Of a stretch of 64,000 nucleotides of DNA, positions 46,169-56,490 are shown piece after piece. The translations under genes and the position numbers were made by a program. This DNA is from CAYUEN01 sp964443745 (GTDB lineage Bacteria > Campylobacterota > Campylobacteria > Campylobacterales > QNZT01), in assembly GCA_964443745.1 (NCBI GenBank), contig CAYUEN010000003.1, positions 1 through 64,000 of the forward strand, read 5' to 3'. Each line of letters begins with the position of its first letter. Within the stretch, counting starts at the first letter, position 1. The notes beneath the pieces were generated by a model, which had not been told where the DNA came from, did no database searches, and saw nothing but the letters and a program-made list of their open reading frames with translations.

Positions 46169-46176
46169 CAGGCACC
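46152..46176 (-). terminator. hairpin between the secreted unknown and the phosphatase
   Basis: Eight-base arms GGTGCCTG and CAGGCACC around a nine-base loop, starting six bases after the upstream gene's stop. The downstream strand is CTCTGTTATACTTTTT, a weak T-rich tail. Probably a terminator for the upstream gene; it overlaps the next promoter. Confidence 0.55.
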
Positions 46177-46181
46177 GGGAA

Positions 46182-46775
46182 TCATTGAGTGTTGAGTGTC
46201 ACTTTCGGAGGTTTTGCGTCGTCGTTGTGATAGCGGCTATAGCGCTCTTGACAACGAATTTTTCCCATTTTTAGTGCATCTTCCGTCAAATCGTAAAAAG
46301 ATTTCGGAAGCATCTGTTTATGCTGGACATATGCGTTGAAGCGTTCTTTGGTATTGAGCACTTTCGCTTTGAAAAGGGTTTTGTCCACCAACTCTTTTTC
46401 GATATTGGTATTTTCGTTGCGATAGAGGATATAATCTCTGCACGTATAGAGCAGAAGGAGTTCTCTGTCCAACTCTTCATGAAGCTTCTTAGGTGCCGTT
46501 TTCGGCAGCGTGATGATCTTCTGTATTTTTTGGGCGGCATCGAGAAAAAGATCTCTTTGAAAGGGGTCGTGTTTGTATTTGAGTCTGACATAGCGCTCCA
46601 CATCGTCCCTGATACCGTTTCGGTCTATGTCGATACCCCCGATCGAGTTCTCTTTTTGCGTATCTAGAGCGATCATCGTCTGGAGATCCGCTATCCATTG
46701 TTGCGGTTGAACATCGGATGCCTGAGAGAAGATCAGACTTCCCAGAAAGAGATGTAAAATCAATGACCTTTTCAT
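46182..46775 (-). CDS. exported protein of unknown function
   Basis: 197 residues with a signal peptide (residues 1-19, ending FSQAS). The mature part is helical and charged. Near residue 48 the stretch DIDRNGIRDDVE resembles a calcium-binding EF-hand-like loop, as in thrombospondin or dockerin repeats. Several Lys/Glu-rich helices follow and one CRDY cysteine. No family was recognised. It has its own promoter and a GGGGGA site. Confidence 0.65.
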   Translation of the reverse strand: MKRSLILHLFLGSLIFSQASDVQPQQWIADLQTMIALDTQKENSIGGIDIDRNGIRDDVERYVRLKYKHDPFQRDLFLDAAQKIQKIITLPKTAPKKLHEELDRELLLLYTCRDYILYRNENTNIEKELVDKTLFKAKVLNTKERFNAYVQHKQMLPKSFYDLTEDALKMGKIRCQERYSRYHNDDAKPPKVTLNTQ

Positions 46776-46785
46776 GAAATCCCCC

Positions 46786-46814
46786 TGTATAACGGTTTAT
46801 TTCATTATAGTCAC
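46786..46814 (-). promoter_or_regulatory. promoter of the exported unknown
   Basis: Minus strand -35 GTGACT (46809-46814), 17-base spacer, -10 TATACA (46786-46791). The start near 46779 would leave a leader only a few bases long before the ATG at 46775; the GGGGGA site would then be mostly outside the message. An alternative -10 TATAAT lies about ten bases upstream. Confidence 0.45.
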
Positions 46815-46927
46815 ATTAAGAGAGAGATGTAAATTAATTTTTAATAAAAGACAAAAAAAGCACAAAAAGGTTACGAAAAGTTTCACAAGGAAGAAAAAAT
46901 AGCCGTAAAGTGCAATTTTTTCTAAAG

Positions 46928-47377
46928 TTATCGGACCCTTTTTAGCGTCCGTTTACCGATTTTGAAGATAGAGGAGGCTTCACCTTGAAAAAAACCGCAA
47001 GGTTCGAAAAGGATCACTTCCGCCGCGCGGGCGGCGGTTTTGAAATCGAAAGATTTGCCCGTCTCGTTGGCCGAACTGGAGTAGAGAAAGTCGAACTTAG
47101 AGAGAAATCTGGCGTGTCTTTCGTCTTTGACGACGCGAATGGCGGGTCGGCGGGGATGATCGGCATAGATGAACGTCGTTTTGGCGGCTCGGCGCACCCG
47201 CTTTTTATGCGAAGCAGGAGTGCGAAGCAGCCGTTTTTGTTTGGCGAGGCTGTCGACACAAAGAAGCAGCGGCTGAGCGGGGTTTCTCTTTTTCGCTCGG
47301 GCGATTTTGAGAGGATCGCCCGAGAGAAACCCCGCCGTCGTATCCGTCTGTACCAGGTAGAGTTTTTCGGGATTCAA
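46928..47377 (-). CDS. short Sua5/YrdC-family protein
   Basis: 149 residues of the YrdC fold, which in TsaC/Sua5 makes threonylcarbamoyl-AMP for tRNA t6A. The N-terminal PTDTVYGL motif is degenerate ([11 protein letters not shown]), a KKRNP segment replaces the usual KxRP, and [10 protein letters not shown] matches the SxN motif. It is shorter than TsaC (about 190), so it may be a second, modified family member. Start is TTG, overlapping the carB stop as TTGA. Confidence 0.75.
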   Translation of the reverse strand: MNPEKLYLVQTDTTAGFLSGDPLKIARAKKRNPAQPLLLCVDSLAKQKRLLRTPASHKKRVRRAAKTTFIYADHPRRPAIRVVKDERHARFLSKFDFLYSSSANETGKSFDFKTAARAAEVILFEPCGFFQGEASSIFKIGKRTLKRVR

Positions 47378-50300
47378 GAGAGATAGTCCTGAAGCGCTTT
47401 GGGCTCCATCGACTCCTCCTTTTTGAGTGCGGCGATCGCTTCCGCCGCGACGATGGCGGCCGCGACGGTGGTGACATAGGGGATACCGATGCGAAGTACA
47501 CTTTGACGGATGCGTTTGGCGTCGTCTTTGCTCGCCTTGGAATCGCTCGTATTGATGACGAGGCTGATGGAGTTGTTTCGAATCTGATCTTCGATATTGG
47601 GGCGTCCTTCGCTGATTTTCAGGACCTTTTCAGCCTCCACGCCCGCTTCGGCGAGAGCCTTGTGCGTTCCTCCCGTAGCGACGATATCGAATCCGAGATC
47701 GCGAAACGCCTTTCCGAGTTCACCCGCGAAGACCTTGTCGATATCGGTCAGCGAAATGAAGACTTTGCCGGTGACGGGGAGTCTGTTTTCGCTCGCAAGC
47801 TGACTCTTCGCGAACGATGCGGCGAAAGTGTCGCTGATTCCCATCACCTCCCCGGTCGATTTCATCTCCGGTCCCAAAATCAAATCGGCGCCACTGAGTT
47901 TTTTGAAAGGAAAGACCGCCTCTTTGACGGAGATGTGGCGTTTCATCTTCGGTTTGAAGATACCGTTTTGCTTATGGACGACACCGAATCTGTCGTAATA
48001 CGCCAGCGCCTCTTTCAAATCACCCTTGACCATAACGCGTGTGGCGACTTTCGCGAGCGGAATGCCGGTGGCTTTGGATACGAACGGCACGGTACGGCTC
48101 GCTCTGGGATTGACTTCGATCATATAGATTTCATTTTGGTAGACGGCGTACTGTATATTGAGCAGACCCTTGACTCCAAGTCCGAGTGCGATCTCTTTGG
48201 TTTTCGTTTCGATCTCCCTCTGGATATCTTCGCTCAAGGAGACGGGAGGGAGCGAACAGGCGCTGTCACCGCTGTGGATTCCCGCCTCTTCGATGTGCTG
48301 CATGATCGCCCCCAGATAGACCTCTTTTCCGTCGCAGATCGCATCCACGTCCACCTCGATGGCGCGATCGAGGAATTTATCGATCAAAACGGGCGAATCG
48401 TGGCTGACGCTGACGGCTTCTTGCATATAAGCATTGAGTTCGTCATCGTTGTAGACGATACGCATCGCCCGTCCGCCAAGCACGTAGCTGGGCCTCACCA
48501 ACACGGGATATCCGATACGGTTGGCGATTTCGATCGCCTCCTCTTTGGTCGTAGCCGTAGCGTTGTCGGGCTGTTTGAGGCCGATTTTTTTGATGAAGGC
48601 GGAAAATTTCTCCCGATCTTCGGCCATATCGATCACTTCGGCGGAGGTTCCGATGATCTTCGCACCGATCTGCGTGAGCGGTTTGGAGAGTTTCAGCGGG
48701 GTCTGTCCTCCGAAATGGACGATCACTCCGTCGGGATTTTCGGTCTCGACGACATTGCGCACACGTTCGAAATCGATCGGCTCGAAGTAGAGAATGTCGC
48801 TCGTATCGTAATCGGTCGATACGGTTTCGGGATTGCAGTTGTACATGATCGTTTCGATTCCCATATCGCTGAGCGCGAACGAAGCATGCACGCAACAGTA
48901 GTCGAATTCGATACCCTGTCCGATTCGGTTGGGGCCGCCCCCGATGATCAAGACCCGCTCCCGCTCTTTGGGCGGCTTGGGTTTGGGGATCGCGGTGACG
49001 GGCGTGGCCGAATAGAGATAGGGAGTAAGCGCTTTGAATTCCGCCGCGCATGTGTCCACTTCGTTGTATTCCAGCTCTACGCCGTGTGTTTTTCTGGCAC
49101 GGTAGACCTCCTCCTCTTCGACACCTGCGAGTTCGGCGATCATCAGGTCGCTGAAACCGTAGGTTTTCGCCCTCCTGAGTCGCTCTTTGTCATCCAGTAA
49201 CCCTTTGTCGATCTCTTTTTCGAACATCACGATCTCTTCGATCTGATAGAGAAACCACGGATCGATATGGCAGCATTCGAAGATCTCTTCGGTACGCATG
49301 CCGATCCGATAGGCGTCCGCGATATAGAGGATGCGCTCGGCGTTGGGACGTCTGAGCTCTTTTTTGATCGTTTCGGGATCGTCGCTTCTACGCTCGAAGC
49401 CGCTCAAACCGGTTTCCAGCGAGCAGAGCGCCTTTTGTACCGACTCTTTGAAAGTGCGTCCGATACTCATCACCTCTCCGACACTCTTCATCGAAGTTGT
49501 CAGCGTCGATTCAGCGCAAGGAAACTTTTCGAAAGTGAAACGGGGAATCTTGGTTACGATATAGTCGATGACCGGTTCGAAGCTCGCGGGAGTGCCGGTA
49601 ATGTCGTTTTTGATCTCGTCCAGCGTGTAGCCGACGGCCAGAAGGGTGGCCACTTTGGCGATCGGATAGCCGGTCGCCTTGGAGGCGAGCGCGGAGCTGC
49701 GGCTGACGCGCGGATTCATCTCGATGACGGTCATCCGCCCGTTTTTGGGATTGATCGCAAATTGCACGTTGCTTCCGCCGGTATCGACGCCGATCTCCCG
49801 CAGTATCGCGAAAGAGGCGTTTCGCATATGTTGATACTCCTTGTCCGTCAGCGTCAGGGCGGGAGCGACGGTGATGCTGTCTCCGGTATGGACGCCCATC
49901 GGGTCGAAATTTTCGATCGAACAGACGATGATACAGTTGTCGTTGCGATCGCGGATGACCTCCATCTCGTACTCTTTCCATCCCAGCAGAGACTCTTCGA
50001 TCAGAATCTCGCTGATGGGGCTGGCGTCCAGACCCGCCTGGGCGAGAGTTTTGAATTCGTCGATATTGTAGGCGACGCCGCTCCCCCCGCCCGCGAGGGT
50101 GAAAGAGGCGCGAATGATCAGGGGAAAGCCGATCTCTTCGGCCGCTTCCAACGCTTCGTTGATCGAGTAGGCATAACGGCTTTTGGGTAGATCCATACCG
50201 ATTTTGATCATCGCCTCTTTGAACGCCTGCCGATCTTCCCCCTTCTGAATCGCATCCGGATGGGCTCCCAGAAACTGCACGTTTTCCAGCATCCCCTTTT

Positions 50301-50610
50301 CGTACATTTTCATCGCGACGTTCAGTGCCGTCTGTCCTCCCATCGTGGGAAGGATCGCGTCGATCTTCTCTTTTTTGATGATTTTGTCGATCACCTCTTC
50401 GGTGATGGGTTCGATATAGGTTCTGTCGGCAAATTCGGGATCGGTCATGATCGTGGCGGGATTGGAGTTGATGAGTGTGACGCGGTATCCGAGTTCCTTG
50501 AGTGTCTTGGCCGCCTGCGTACCGGAGTAGTCGAATTCGCATGCCTGGCCGATGACGATAGGGCCGGAACCGATCAATAGAATATTGTGGATATCATCTC
50601 TTTTTGGCAT
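47374..50610 (-). CDS. carB: carbamoyl-phosphate synthase large chain
   Basis: Makes carbamoyl phosphate from bicarbonate, ammonia and ATP for arginine and pyrimidines. The 1078-residue protein has two ATP-grasp halves: the first begins with [18 protein letters not shown], and the second with [18 protein letters not shown]. The C-terminal MGS-like allosteric domain (about 940-1060, [15 protein letters not shown]) is complete. No carA is adjacent. The Sua5-like gene overlaps its stop. Confidence 0.97.
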   Translation of the reverse strand: MPKRDDIHNILLIGSGPIVIGQACEFDYSGTQAAKTLKELGYRVTLINSNPATIMTDPEFADRTYIEPITEEVIDKIIKKEKIDAILPTMGGQTALNVAMKMYEKGMLENVQFLGAHPDAIQKGEDRQAFKEAMIKIGMDLPKSRYAYSINEALEAAEEIGFPLIIRASFTLAGGGSGVAYNIDEFKTLAQAGLDASPISEILIEESLLGWKEYEMEVIRDRNDNCIIVCSIENFDPMGVHTGDSITVAPALTLTDKEYQHMRNASFAILREIGVDTGGSNVQFAINPKNGRMTVIEMNPRVSRSSALASKATGYPIAKVATLLAVGYTLDEIKNDITGTPASFEPVIDYIVTKIPRFTFEKFPCAESTLTTSMKSVGEVMSIGRTFKESVQKALCSLETGLSGFERRSDDPETIKKELRRPNAERILYIADAYRIGMRTEEIFECCHIDPWFLYQIEEIVMFEKEIDKGLLDDKERLRRAKTYGFSDLMIAELAGVEEEEVYRARKTHGVELEYNEVDTCAAEFKALTPYLYSATPVTAIPKPKPPKERERVLIIGGGPNRIGQGIEFDYCCVHASFALSDMGIETIMYNCNPETVSTDYDTSDILYFEPIDFERVRNVVETENPDGVIVHFGGQTPLKLSKPLTQIGAKIIGTSAEVIDMAEDREKFSAFIKKIGLKQPDNATATTKEEAIEIANRIGYPVLVRPSYVLGGRAMRIVYNDDELNAYMQEAVSVSHDSPVLIDKFLDRAIEVDVDAICDGKEVYLGAIMQHIEEAGIHSGDSACSLPPVSLSEDIQREIETKTKEIALGLGVKGLLNIQYAVYQNEIYMIEVNPRASRTVPFVSKATGIPLAKVATRVMVKGDLKEALAYYDRFGVVHKQNGIFKPKMKRHISVKEAVFPFKKLSGADLILGPEMKSTGEVMGISDTFAASFAKSQLASENRLPVTGKVFISLTDIDKVFAGELGKAFRDLGFDIVATGGTHKALAEAGVEAEKVLKISEGRPNIEDQIRNNSISLVINTSDSKASKDDAKRIRQSVLRIGIPYVTTVAAAIVAAEAIAALKKEESMEPKALQDYLS

Positions 50611-50659
50611 CGGTTTCCTCTAGAAAATTTAAAAATGGCTTACAAAAGTATAGCGAAAC

Positions 50660-51412
50660 TCAGTTTACATCGACCACATAGAAAAAGCGGGGATTTTCTA
50701 TCGTGACATAGGGGACGACGATGGCAGACTTGTAGATTTTTCTGGTGAGGATTTTGACGATTTTTCCGACTTTGATCCCTTCGAAAAAAAGACCGTCACG
50801 CCCGCTTGTGAGAACTTCGTCGCCCACTTTGGGCTGTTTGTAGAGAGGAATGTATTTGATGATCATGTTTTTTCCATTTCCGAAAATCACGCCGGGGATT
50901 TTCTCTTTGCCGACAATGACGGAAAAGAGTGCGGATTTGTCGGTTTGCAGTATCGCCAGCGGCTGGCCGAGCTTTTCGCGGACGATGCCCGCGGTGAACC
51001 CTTTGTACAAAAGACCGTGAGAGTAGTTGCGGTCTTTCGTTTCGTATGCGATCCAGAGCCTCTTCGGGTTTTCCAGACGCTCCAGGGAGAGCGCTCTGGC
51101 TGGAATCAGTTTCGGATCGTATGCGGTGAGATTGAGCTCTTTCAGGCATGCGTTGAGTTCCGAGGCGAAGGCGACCGAAAGTGTGGCTGCGGGGCGAAGT
51201 TTTTCGACCTCTTTTCTCAATGTTTCGATTTGCGATTTCTGCTGTATATGGAGCGAGATTTTATCATGAATCGATTTTTCGAGAGAGAGATACTCCTTTT
51301 TGAGTGTGTTGGCGATCGAGATAAAATGCCTTTGCAGCGGAGCGATACTGCCGAGCGTGGAGAGAAACAGAAGAATCAGAAAGAGGCCCAAAAGAGCCTT
51401 TTTTTTATTCAT
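50660..51412 (-). CDS. mreC: rod shape-determining protein MreC
   Basis: Periplasmic scaffold of the elongation machinery. The 250-residue protein has one N-terminal membrane helix (about 6-25), a coiled coil (about 40-75) and a C-terminal beta domain with [12 protein letters not shown] and [12 protein letters not shown]. It overlaps the end of mreB by eight bases. No mreD follows; the next gene is carB. Confidence 0.93.
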   Translation of the reverse strand: MNKKKALLGLFLILLFLSTLGSIAPLQRHFISIANTLKKEYLSLEKSIHDKISLHIQQKSQIETLRKEVEKLRPAATLSVAFASELNACLKELNLTAYDPKLIPARALSLERLENPKRLWIAYETKDRNYSHGLLYKGFTAGIVREKLGQPLAILQTDKSALFSVIVGKEKIPGVIFGNGKNMIIKYIPLYKQPKVGDEVLTSGRDGLFFEGIKVGKIVKILTRKIYKSAIVVPYVTIENPRFFYVVDVN

Positions 51413-52442
51413 TCTGAGAAATCTGATTCAGCAGGTCGATCTCCTCCAACATTTTTCCCGTCCCTTTCGCGACGGCGAGCAGAGGCTCCTCGCAGATGAA
51501 GACGGGAAGCTGCACCAGCTGACTCAGGTAGTTGTCCAATCCTCTGATCAAAGATCCCCCACCCGTAAGGACGATTCCGTTTTCGACGATGTCGGAGGCA
51601 AGATCGGGAGGCACCACTTCGAGTACCTCTTTGAGTGCGTTGCCGATTTCCCTGAGAGGTTCGGCGATCGCCTCCCTGACATCCTGACTCGATATCTCCA
51701 GTCTTTGGAGCAATCCGGTGATCTGGTCGCGTCCCTTGATCGAAATGGTGAGCTCTTCGTCCAGCGGTATGGCCGATCCGATCTCTATCTTGATCTCCTC
51801 GGCCGTTCGTTCGCCGATGATGAGGTTGAACTTCTGTTTGATGTAGTCGATGATCGCCTGGTCGAATTTGTCTCCCCCGATGCGGATCGACTTGCTCCGT
51901 ACGAGTCCCCCCAGCGAAATGACGCCGATTTCGGTCGTACCCCCGCCGATGTCGATGACCAGATTGCCTTTTGGGTCCTGTATCGGCAGACCCGCGCCGA
52001 TTGCGGCGGCTTTGGGCTCTTCGACGAGAATCACGTCTCTGGCACCGGCGTTGTAGGCCGACTCTTTGACCGCCTTACGCTCCACCTGTGTCAGCCCGTA
52101 GGGAACACAGATGAGAATACGGGGGCGGATGAAACTTTTTCGGTTGTGGGTCTTTTGGATGAAATATTGAATCATCTTTTCGGTGATCTCGAAATCTGCG
52201 ATCACTCCCTCTTTGAGTGGTCGGATCGCCTGGATGCTTTCGGGCGTTTTTCCCAGCATCTCTTTGGCCTCTTTGCCGACCGCGAGAATCTTGTTTTTGC
52301 CTGTTTTCATTTTTTGGACGGCGACGACGGAAGGCTCGTTGATGACGATTCCTTCACCTTTGACCAGTACGATCGTATTGGCCGTCCCCAAGTCGATACT
52401 CAAATCGTTCGAAAAAAGTCCAAAAAACTTGTTCAGCAACAT
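51405..52442 (-). CDS. mreB: rod shape-determining protein MreB
   Basis: Actin-like filament that directs lateral wall synthesis. The 345-residue protein has phosphate 1 loop SIDLGTANT, phosphate 2 [12 protein letters not shown] and adenosine loop [11 protein letters not shown]. The ATG at 52442 shares one base with the clpX stop (TGATG); a GTG one codon upstream is in frame, but ATG fits the AAGAG spacing better. Confidence 0.97.
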   Translation of the reverse strand: MLLNKFFGLFSNDLSIDLGTANTIVLVKGEGIVINEPSVVAVQKMKTGKNKILAVGKEAKEMLGKTPESIQAIRPLKEGVIADFEITEKMIQYFIQKTHNRKSFIRPRILICVPYGLTQVERKAVKESAYNAGARDVILVEEPKAAAIGAGLPIQDPKGNLVIDIGGGTTEIGVISLGGLVRSKSIRIGGDKFDQAIIDYIKQKFNLIIGERTAEEIKIEIGSAIPLDEELTISIKGRDQITGLLQRLEISSQDVREAIAEPLREIGNALKEVLEVVPPDLASDIVENGIVLTGGGSLIRGLDNYLSQLVQLPVFICEEPLLAVAKGTGKMLEEIDLLNQISQNE

Positions 52443-53665
52443 CACGCACTCTTTTTGCGCGGTTTGACGTAGATCGGTTTGGCCTCTTTTTTGACGACAT
52501 CTTCGGTGATCAAAATTTCGTATCCGGCCAACTCAGGCAACTCATACATAATATCGACCATGATCTCCTCCATGATCGTACGCAAACCTCTCGCACCCGT
52601 CTGGCGTTTGAGGGCGAGCTCGGCGATCGCATCCAGCGCTTCGGGTTCGAAAGTGAGTGTGACGTCGTCTATCGCGAAGAGCTTTTTGTACTGTTTGACG
52701 ATCGCGTTTTTGGGTTCGGTAAGGATGCGTACCATATCCTCTTTCGTGATCTGATTGAGCGTAGCGAAAGAGTGAAGCCTTCCGATGAGCTCCGGAATCA
52801 GACCGTACTGCACCAGATCGTCGGGTTCGACCAGTTTGAGCAGGTTCGCCTCTTCGGCCTTGCCCCGTTTTTGCTGATTGAATCCCAGAACGTTGCTTCC
52901 CAGCCGCTTTTTGATGATGTCGGCGAGTCCGTCGAACGCCCCGCCGCAGATAAAGAGGATGTTGGAAGTGTCGATTTGCGCGAACTCTTGATTGGGGTGT
53001 TTGCGTCCCCCTTTGGGAGAGATGTTGACCTGAGAGCCTTCGATGATTTTTAACAGCGCCTGCTGAACTCCCTCTCCCGATACGTCACGCGTGATCGAGC
53101 GGTTTTCTCCGAGTCTGGCGATCTTGTCGATTTCGTCGATGAAGACAATTCCCTGCTCCGCTTTGGCGATGTCGTTGTCGGCCGCCTGCAGCAGGCGGGT
53201 GAGGATGTTTTCGACATCTTCGCCCACGTAGCCCGCCTCCGTAAGGCTGGTCGCATCGGTGATCGCGATCGGAACGTTCAGAAATTTCGCCAAAGTCTGC
53301 GCCATCAGGGTTTTTCCGCTGCCGGTGGGCCCGATGAAGAGGATATTCGATTTTTGGATCTCCGTTTCGTCGTTTTGGACGTAATGCTGCTTGAAAATTC
53401 GCTTGTAGTGGTTGTAGACACCCACGGCGAAGATTTTTTTCGCATCCTCCTGTCCGATGACGAAGTCGTCGAGTACTTTTTTGAGCTCTTTGGGAGTGAA
53501 TCTGCTTAGATCCATATCCAGATGCGGGGCCGTGTCGTGTTCGTCCCCGAAAAAGATCTTGTAGGCGGATATCACACAATTTTCACAGATATAGACGCCC
53601 TCTCCGGCCAGAAGCCTGTTGTCTACACTTTCGGTCGATTTACAAAAACTGCACTGTTTTGACAT
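52442..53665 (-). CDS. clpX: ATP-dependent Clp protease ATP-binding subunit ClpX
   Basis: AAA+ unfoldase that feeds ClpP. The 407-residue protein has the N-terminal zinc finger (CSFCKS and CENC), Walker [13 protein letters not shown], Walker [11 protein letters not shown], and a pore loop GYVGED. The ClpP-contact loop is in a normal place. Its ATG overlaps the lpxA stop by one base (TAATG). Confidence 0.97.
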   Translation of the reverse strand: MSKQCSFCKSTESVDNRLLAGEGVYICENCVISAYKIFFGDEHDTAPHLDMDLSRFTPKELKKVLDDFVIGQEDAKKIFAVGVYNHYKRIFKQHYVQNDETEIQKSNILFIGPTGSGKTLMAQTLAKFLNVPIAITDATSLTEAGYVGEDVENILTRLLQAADNDIAKAEQGIVFIDEIDKIARLGENRSITRDVSGEGVQQALLKIIEGSQVNISPKGGRKHPNQEFAQIDTSNILFICGGAFDGLADIIKKRLGSNVLGFNQQKRGKAEEANLLKLVEPDDLVQYGLIPELIGRLHSFATLNQITKEDMVRILTEPKNAIVKQYKKLFAIDDVTLTFEPEALDAIAELALKRQTGARGLRTIMEEIMVDIMYELPELAGYEILITEDVVKKEAKPIYVKPRKKSA

Positions 53666-54450
53666 TAGTTTTTCCTCTCATACGGTATCCCTCTTTTCGT
53701 ATCGAGTATGAATCGACACAAAAGAGCCACCTTTTGGTTGTTGGTAGTTTCGAGTATCTCGATGGCACTCTCTTTGATAGGCTTCGGAGATCTAAAGAGC
53801 CTCTTGTAGGCTGCACTCAGCGCTTCGATCTCCTCTTTGTCGAATCTCCTGCGCAATCCCACCAGATTCAGACTCTTGACGACGGCACGGTTTCCTTCGG
53901 CCAGACAAAACGGCGGGATATCCTGCGTCACGGCGCTCGCCCCCCCGATCATCGCGTAATCTCCGATTCTGACGAACTGATGCACGGGCGTATGACCTCC
54001 GATGACGACATGGTTTCCCACTTCGCAATGGCCGGCCAGTGCGGCGTTGTTGGCGAAGATGTTGTTGTCTCCGATGACGCAATCATGCGCCACATGGGTA
54101 TAGGCCATAAAGAGGTTGTTGTCCCCGATGCGCGTCTCCCCTTTGTCGTTTTCCGTTCCGGGATTGAAAAAGGCGAACTCTCTGATCGTGTTGTTTTTTC
54201 CGATCACGAGCTTCACCTCCTCTCCGTGAAATTTCAGATCCTGTGGGATCGATCCGATCGCCGCGTTTTGAAAGACGACGGTATTTTCTCCGATCTCCGT
54301 ATGTCCGTGGATCTGCGCACCCTGCCGGATTTCGACGCCGCTGTGCAGAATCGCTTTGGACGAGATGTAGGTATAGGGGCCCACGATCGCGTTTTCGTGA
54401 ACAATCGCCCCCTCCTCCACGATTGCCGTGGGATGAATATGTGCGCTCAT
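53665..54450 (-). CDS. lpxA: UDP-N-acetylglucosamine acyltransferase
   Basis: First step of lipid A synthesis. The 261-residue protein is built from left-handed beta-helix hexapeptide repeats ([16 protein letters not shown] onward) with the catalytic histidine in HDCVIGD-type stretch near residue 120, and a helical C-terminus containing [14 protein letters not shown]. It overlaps fabZ by four bases. Confidence 0.95.
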   Translation of the reverse strand: MSAHIHPTAIVEEGAIVHENAIVGPYTYISSKAILHSGVEIRQGAQIHGHTEIGENTVVFQNAAIGSIPQDLKFHGEEVKLVIGKNNTIREFAFFNPGTENDKGETRIGDNNLFMAYTHVAHDCVIGDNNIFANNAALAGHCEVGNHVVIGGHTPVHQFVRIGDYAMIGGASAVTQDIPPFCLAEGNRAVVKSLNLVGLRRRFDKEEIEALSAAYKRLFRSPKPIKESAIEILETTNNQKVALLCRFILDTKRGIPYERKN

Positions 54451-54893
54451 TTTTCTACGATCATCGCTTTGAGTTCCGCTTCCGTAGTCAGATTGCCGTC
54501 GACGAACGCTTCTCCGTGCAGTACCCAGATTTTCCCCTTGTGTTTGAGGACGGAGACTTTGTATTCGAGACGATCACCGGGACGTACGGGCGCTCTGAAT
54601 TTGCATTTGTCGATACTCATAAAATAGACGACCTTGTTTTCGACATCTTCCTGATCCTCTTCGCTCATGCTTTTGAAAGCGAGTATCCCGCCGGCCTGTG
54701 CCATTCCTTCCACGATCATGACACCGGGATAGATCGGATGACCCGGGAAATGACCCTGAAAAACGTTTTCACTGATCGAGACGTTTTTATAGGCGTCTAT
54801 AAACTCCCCTTCTCTCAACTCCGTCACCCGGTCGATCAGTAAAAAGGGGAATCGATGGGGAAGAATTTTCTGTATTTCGACGACATCCATCAT
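54447..54893 (-). CDS. fabZ: 3-hydroxyacyl-ACP dehydratase FabZ
   Basis: Dehydrates 3-hydroxyacyl-ACP in fatty-acid elongation. The 148-residue hot-dog protein has [13 protein letters not shown] and [20 protein letters not shown], with the catalytic histidine and glutamate in the latter. It competes with LpxA for the same acyl-ACP, and the two genes are coupled, as in many Gram-negatives. Start ATG follows GGAG. Confidence 0.96.
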   Translation of the reverse strand: MMDVVEIQKILPHRFPFLLIDRVTELREGEFIDAYKNVSISENVFQGHFPGHPIYPGVMIVEGMAQAGGILAFKSMSEEDQEDVENKVVYFMSIDKCKFRAPVRPGDRLEYKVSVLKHKGKIWVLHGEAFVDGNLTTEAELKAMIVEK

Positions 54894-54925
54894 GGCGGCA
54901 ACTCCAGCAGTAATATGGCTTAATA

Positions 54926-56011
54926 CTATCCTAATATTACTAAATGTTCTCTAACGTCTTCGTAGATTTGGGCGTCGCAGAAGACCTGAAACTTCGCGTT
55001 TGGATCAATATCTTCAATCACGATGATTGCAGAAAGTGAGAAAAAAGTATCGACTATTTCATTTCTGGCCTTCAGCTCTTTTTCGAAAGTCGGGGGGTTA
55101 AATAAAAGATCTTTGATATTCGTATAAGATGCGTTGATTATTTGGTTGAATTTGGTCAACGGTACAAGGCGTATCTCTTCGCGATTGAGATAATAAATAT
55201 CTTCAATTTTCGTAAAAATTTTCGCTTTTGTAAATTTTCGTTTCATTGTGGAGTAGGCGAGAAAATAGGAGGGGAGAATCCGGCCGTTTTGTTTCAGCCA
55301 GCCTCCAAGCAGGCGATAGTTGAGAAATTTTTCGCGAACGATTTCATACGCTTTTCCCTCGGCTTCGAGTTCGATCCGTTTTCGGTAGAGTTCGATTCTC
55401 TCTTCGATCGATTCGGGCTGAATTTGGCCGCCGAGGGGAGAGAAGAGTTCGTCCGCCGGGCGGTTTTGCTGTTTTCGCTGCTGTTTCAGTGCGTAGAGGC
55501 AGCCGCAGTAATCTTGACGGTAGAGCCGATCCTTGCGTGCGAGCGCGAATTGTTCCTGTGTGCCGCCCTCTTTGCGAAAATCGGGTGCGACGAATCGCAC
55601 GCCGTATTTCTCTGCGATCTTCTCTCCCGCGAAAAGAAGCTGTTCGATCGATTTTTTGGGGGAGGTGAGCAGTGTCGTCGTGATTCTCTCCTCGCCCAGC
55701 TCCCGCGCTTTTTTCGCCGTCGTTTCGAGCCGATTGTCGAAACAGAGATCGCATCTGGCTCCTTTTTCCGGTTCGTTCTCGTATCCTCTGACCGCTTCGA
55801 GCCACCGCTTCGTATCGTACTCCCCTTCGATCAGATCGATGCCGAGCATTTCGCATGAGCGCCGTACTTCAAGCAATCTTAGACGATATTCGCTATAGGG
55901 GTGGATGTTGGGATCGTAGAAAAAACCGGTGAGTCTCTCTTTCGGGTAACGCTCCCGTAGTTTCTGCAAAAAGTAGTGGCTGTCGACCGAACAGCAGATA
56001 TGAACGAGCAT
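54926..56011 (-). CDS. queH: epoxyqueuosine reductase QueH with C-terminal extension
   Basis: Last step of queuosine tRNA modification. The 361-residue protein starts with [12 protein letters not shown], the double cysteine of QueH, and has further metal-binding cysteines in CDLCFDN and DYCGCLYA. The QueH core ends near residue 230; about 130 residues follow with no match known to me. ATG at 56011 overlaps the bcp stop (TGATG); a longer frame upstream of it is only bcp read in another frame. Confidence 0.88.
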   Translation of the reverse strand: MLVHICCSVDSHYFLQKLRERYPKERLTGFFYDPNIHPYSEYRLRLLEVRRSCEMLGIDLIEGEYDTKRWLEAVRGYENEPEKGARCDLCFDNRLETTAKKARELGEERITTTLLTSPKKSIEQLLFAGEKIAEKYGVRFVAPDFRKEGGTQEQFALARKDRLYRQDYCGCLYALKQQRKQQNRPADELFSPLGGQIQPESIEERIELYRKRIELEAEGKAYEIVREKFLNYRLLGGWLKQNGRILPSYFLAYSTMKRKFTKAKIFTKIEDIYYLNREEIRLVPLTKFNQIINASYTNIKDLLFNPPTFEKELKARNEIVDTFFSLSAIIVIEDIDPNAKFQVFCDAQIYEDVREHLVILG

Positions 56012-56481
56012 CAGCCCCGCTGCAGCGCTTCGAGTTTTTTCGAAACCGCGTCGACATGCCCTTTGACACGGACTTTCTCCCATCCCGCGACGACGGTGCC
56101 CTCGGGATCGATGATGTAGGTCGTACGTACCACACCCATATACTCCCTTCCGCACATCTTTTTAAGCTGCCAAACGCCGTAGGTTTGGAGCGTCTCTTTG
56201 CTCTCGTCCGAGAGGAGCGTGATGCCAAGCCCCTTCTTTTCGATGAATTTGCGGTGTTTTTCGGGTGAATCCGGACTCACGCCCAGAATGACCGCGTCCA
56301 GATTCTCGAATCGGGGCATCGCTTCGGTGAAATCGCACGCTTCGGTCGTGCATCCGGGCGTGTTGTCTTTGGGGTAGAAGTAGAGCACCACCCATTTGCC
56401 TCTCAAATCCCTGAGACAGATTTCCGTCTCGTCTTGGTTGGGTAGACAAAAGTCGGGTGCTTTGGTTCCGATTTCCAGCAT
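56011..56481 (-). CDS. bcp: peroxiredoxin Bcp (thiol peroxidase)
   Basis: Reduces peroxides in the cytoplasm. The 156-residue thioredoxin-fold protein has the peroxidatic cysteine in NTPGCTTEACDF with a second cysteine five residues on. GGAGG precedes the ATG. It lies ten bases after the aldehyde dehydrogenase and is coupled to queH. Confidence 0.95.
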   Translation of the reverse strand: MLEIGTKAPDFCLPNQDETEICLRDLRGKWVVLYFYPKDNTPGCTTEACDFTEAMPRFENLDAVILGVSPDSPEKHRKFIEKKGLGITLLSDESKETLQTYGVWQLKKMCGREYMGVVRTTYIIDPEGTVVAGWEKVRVKGHVDAVSKKLEALQRG

Positions 56482-56490
56482 GGTTTCCTC

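Noticed and set aside
47503..49200. 565-codon frame antisense to carB
   Set aside because: Same codon-bias artefact; carB is unmistakable on the other strand.
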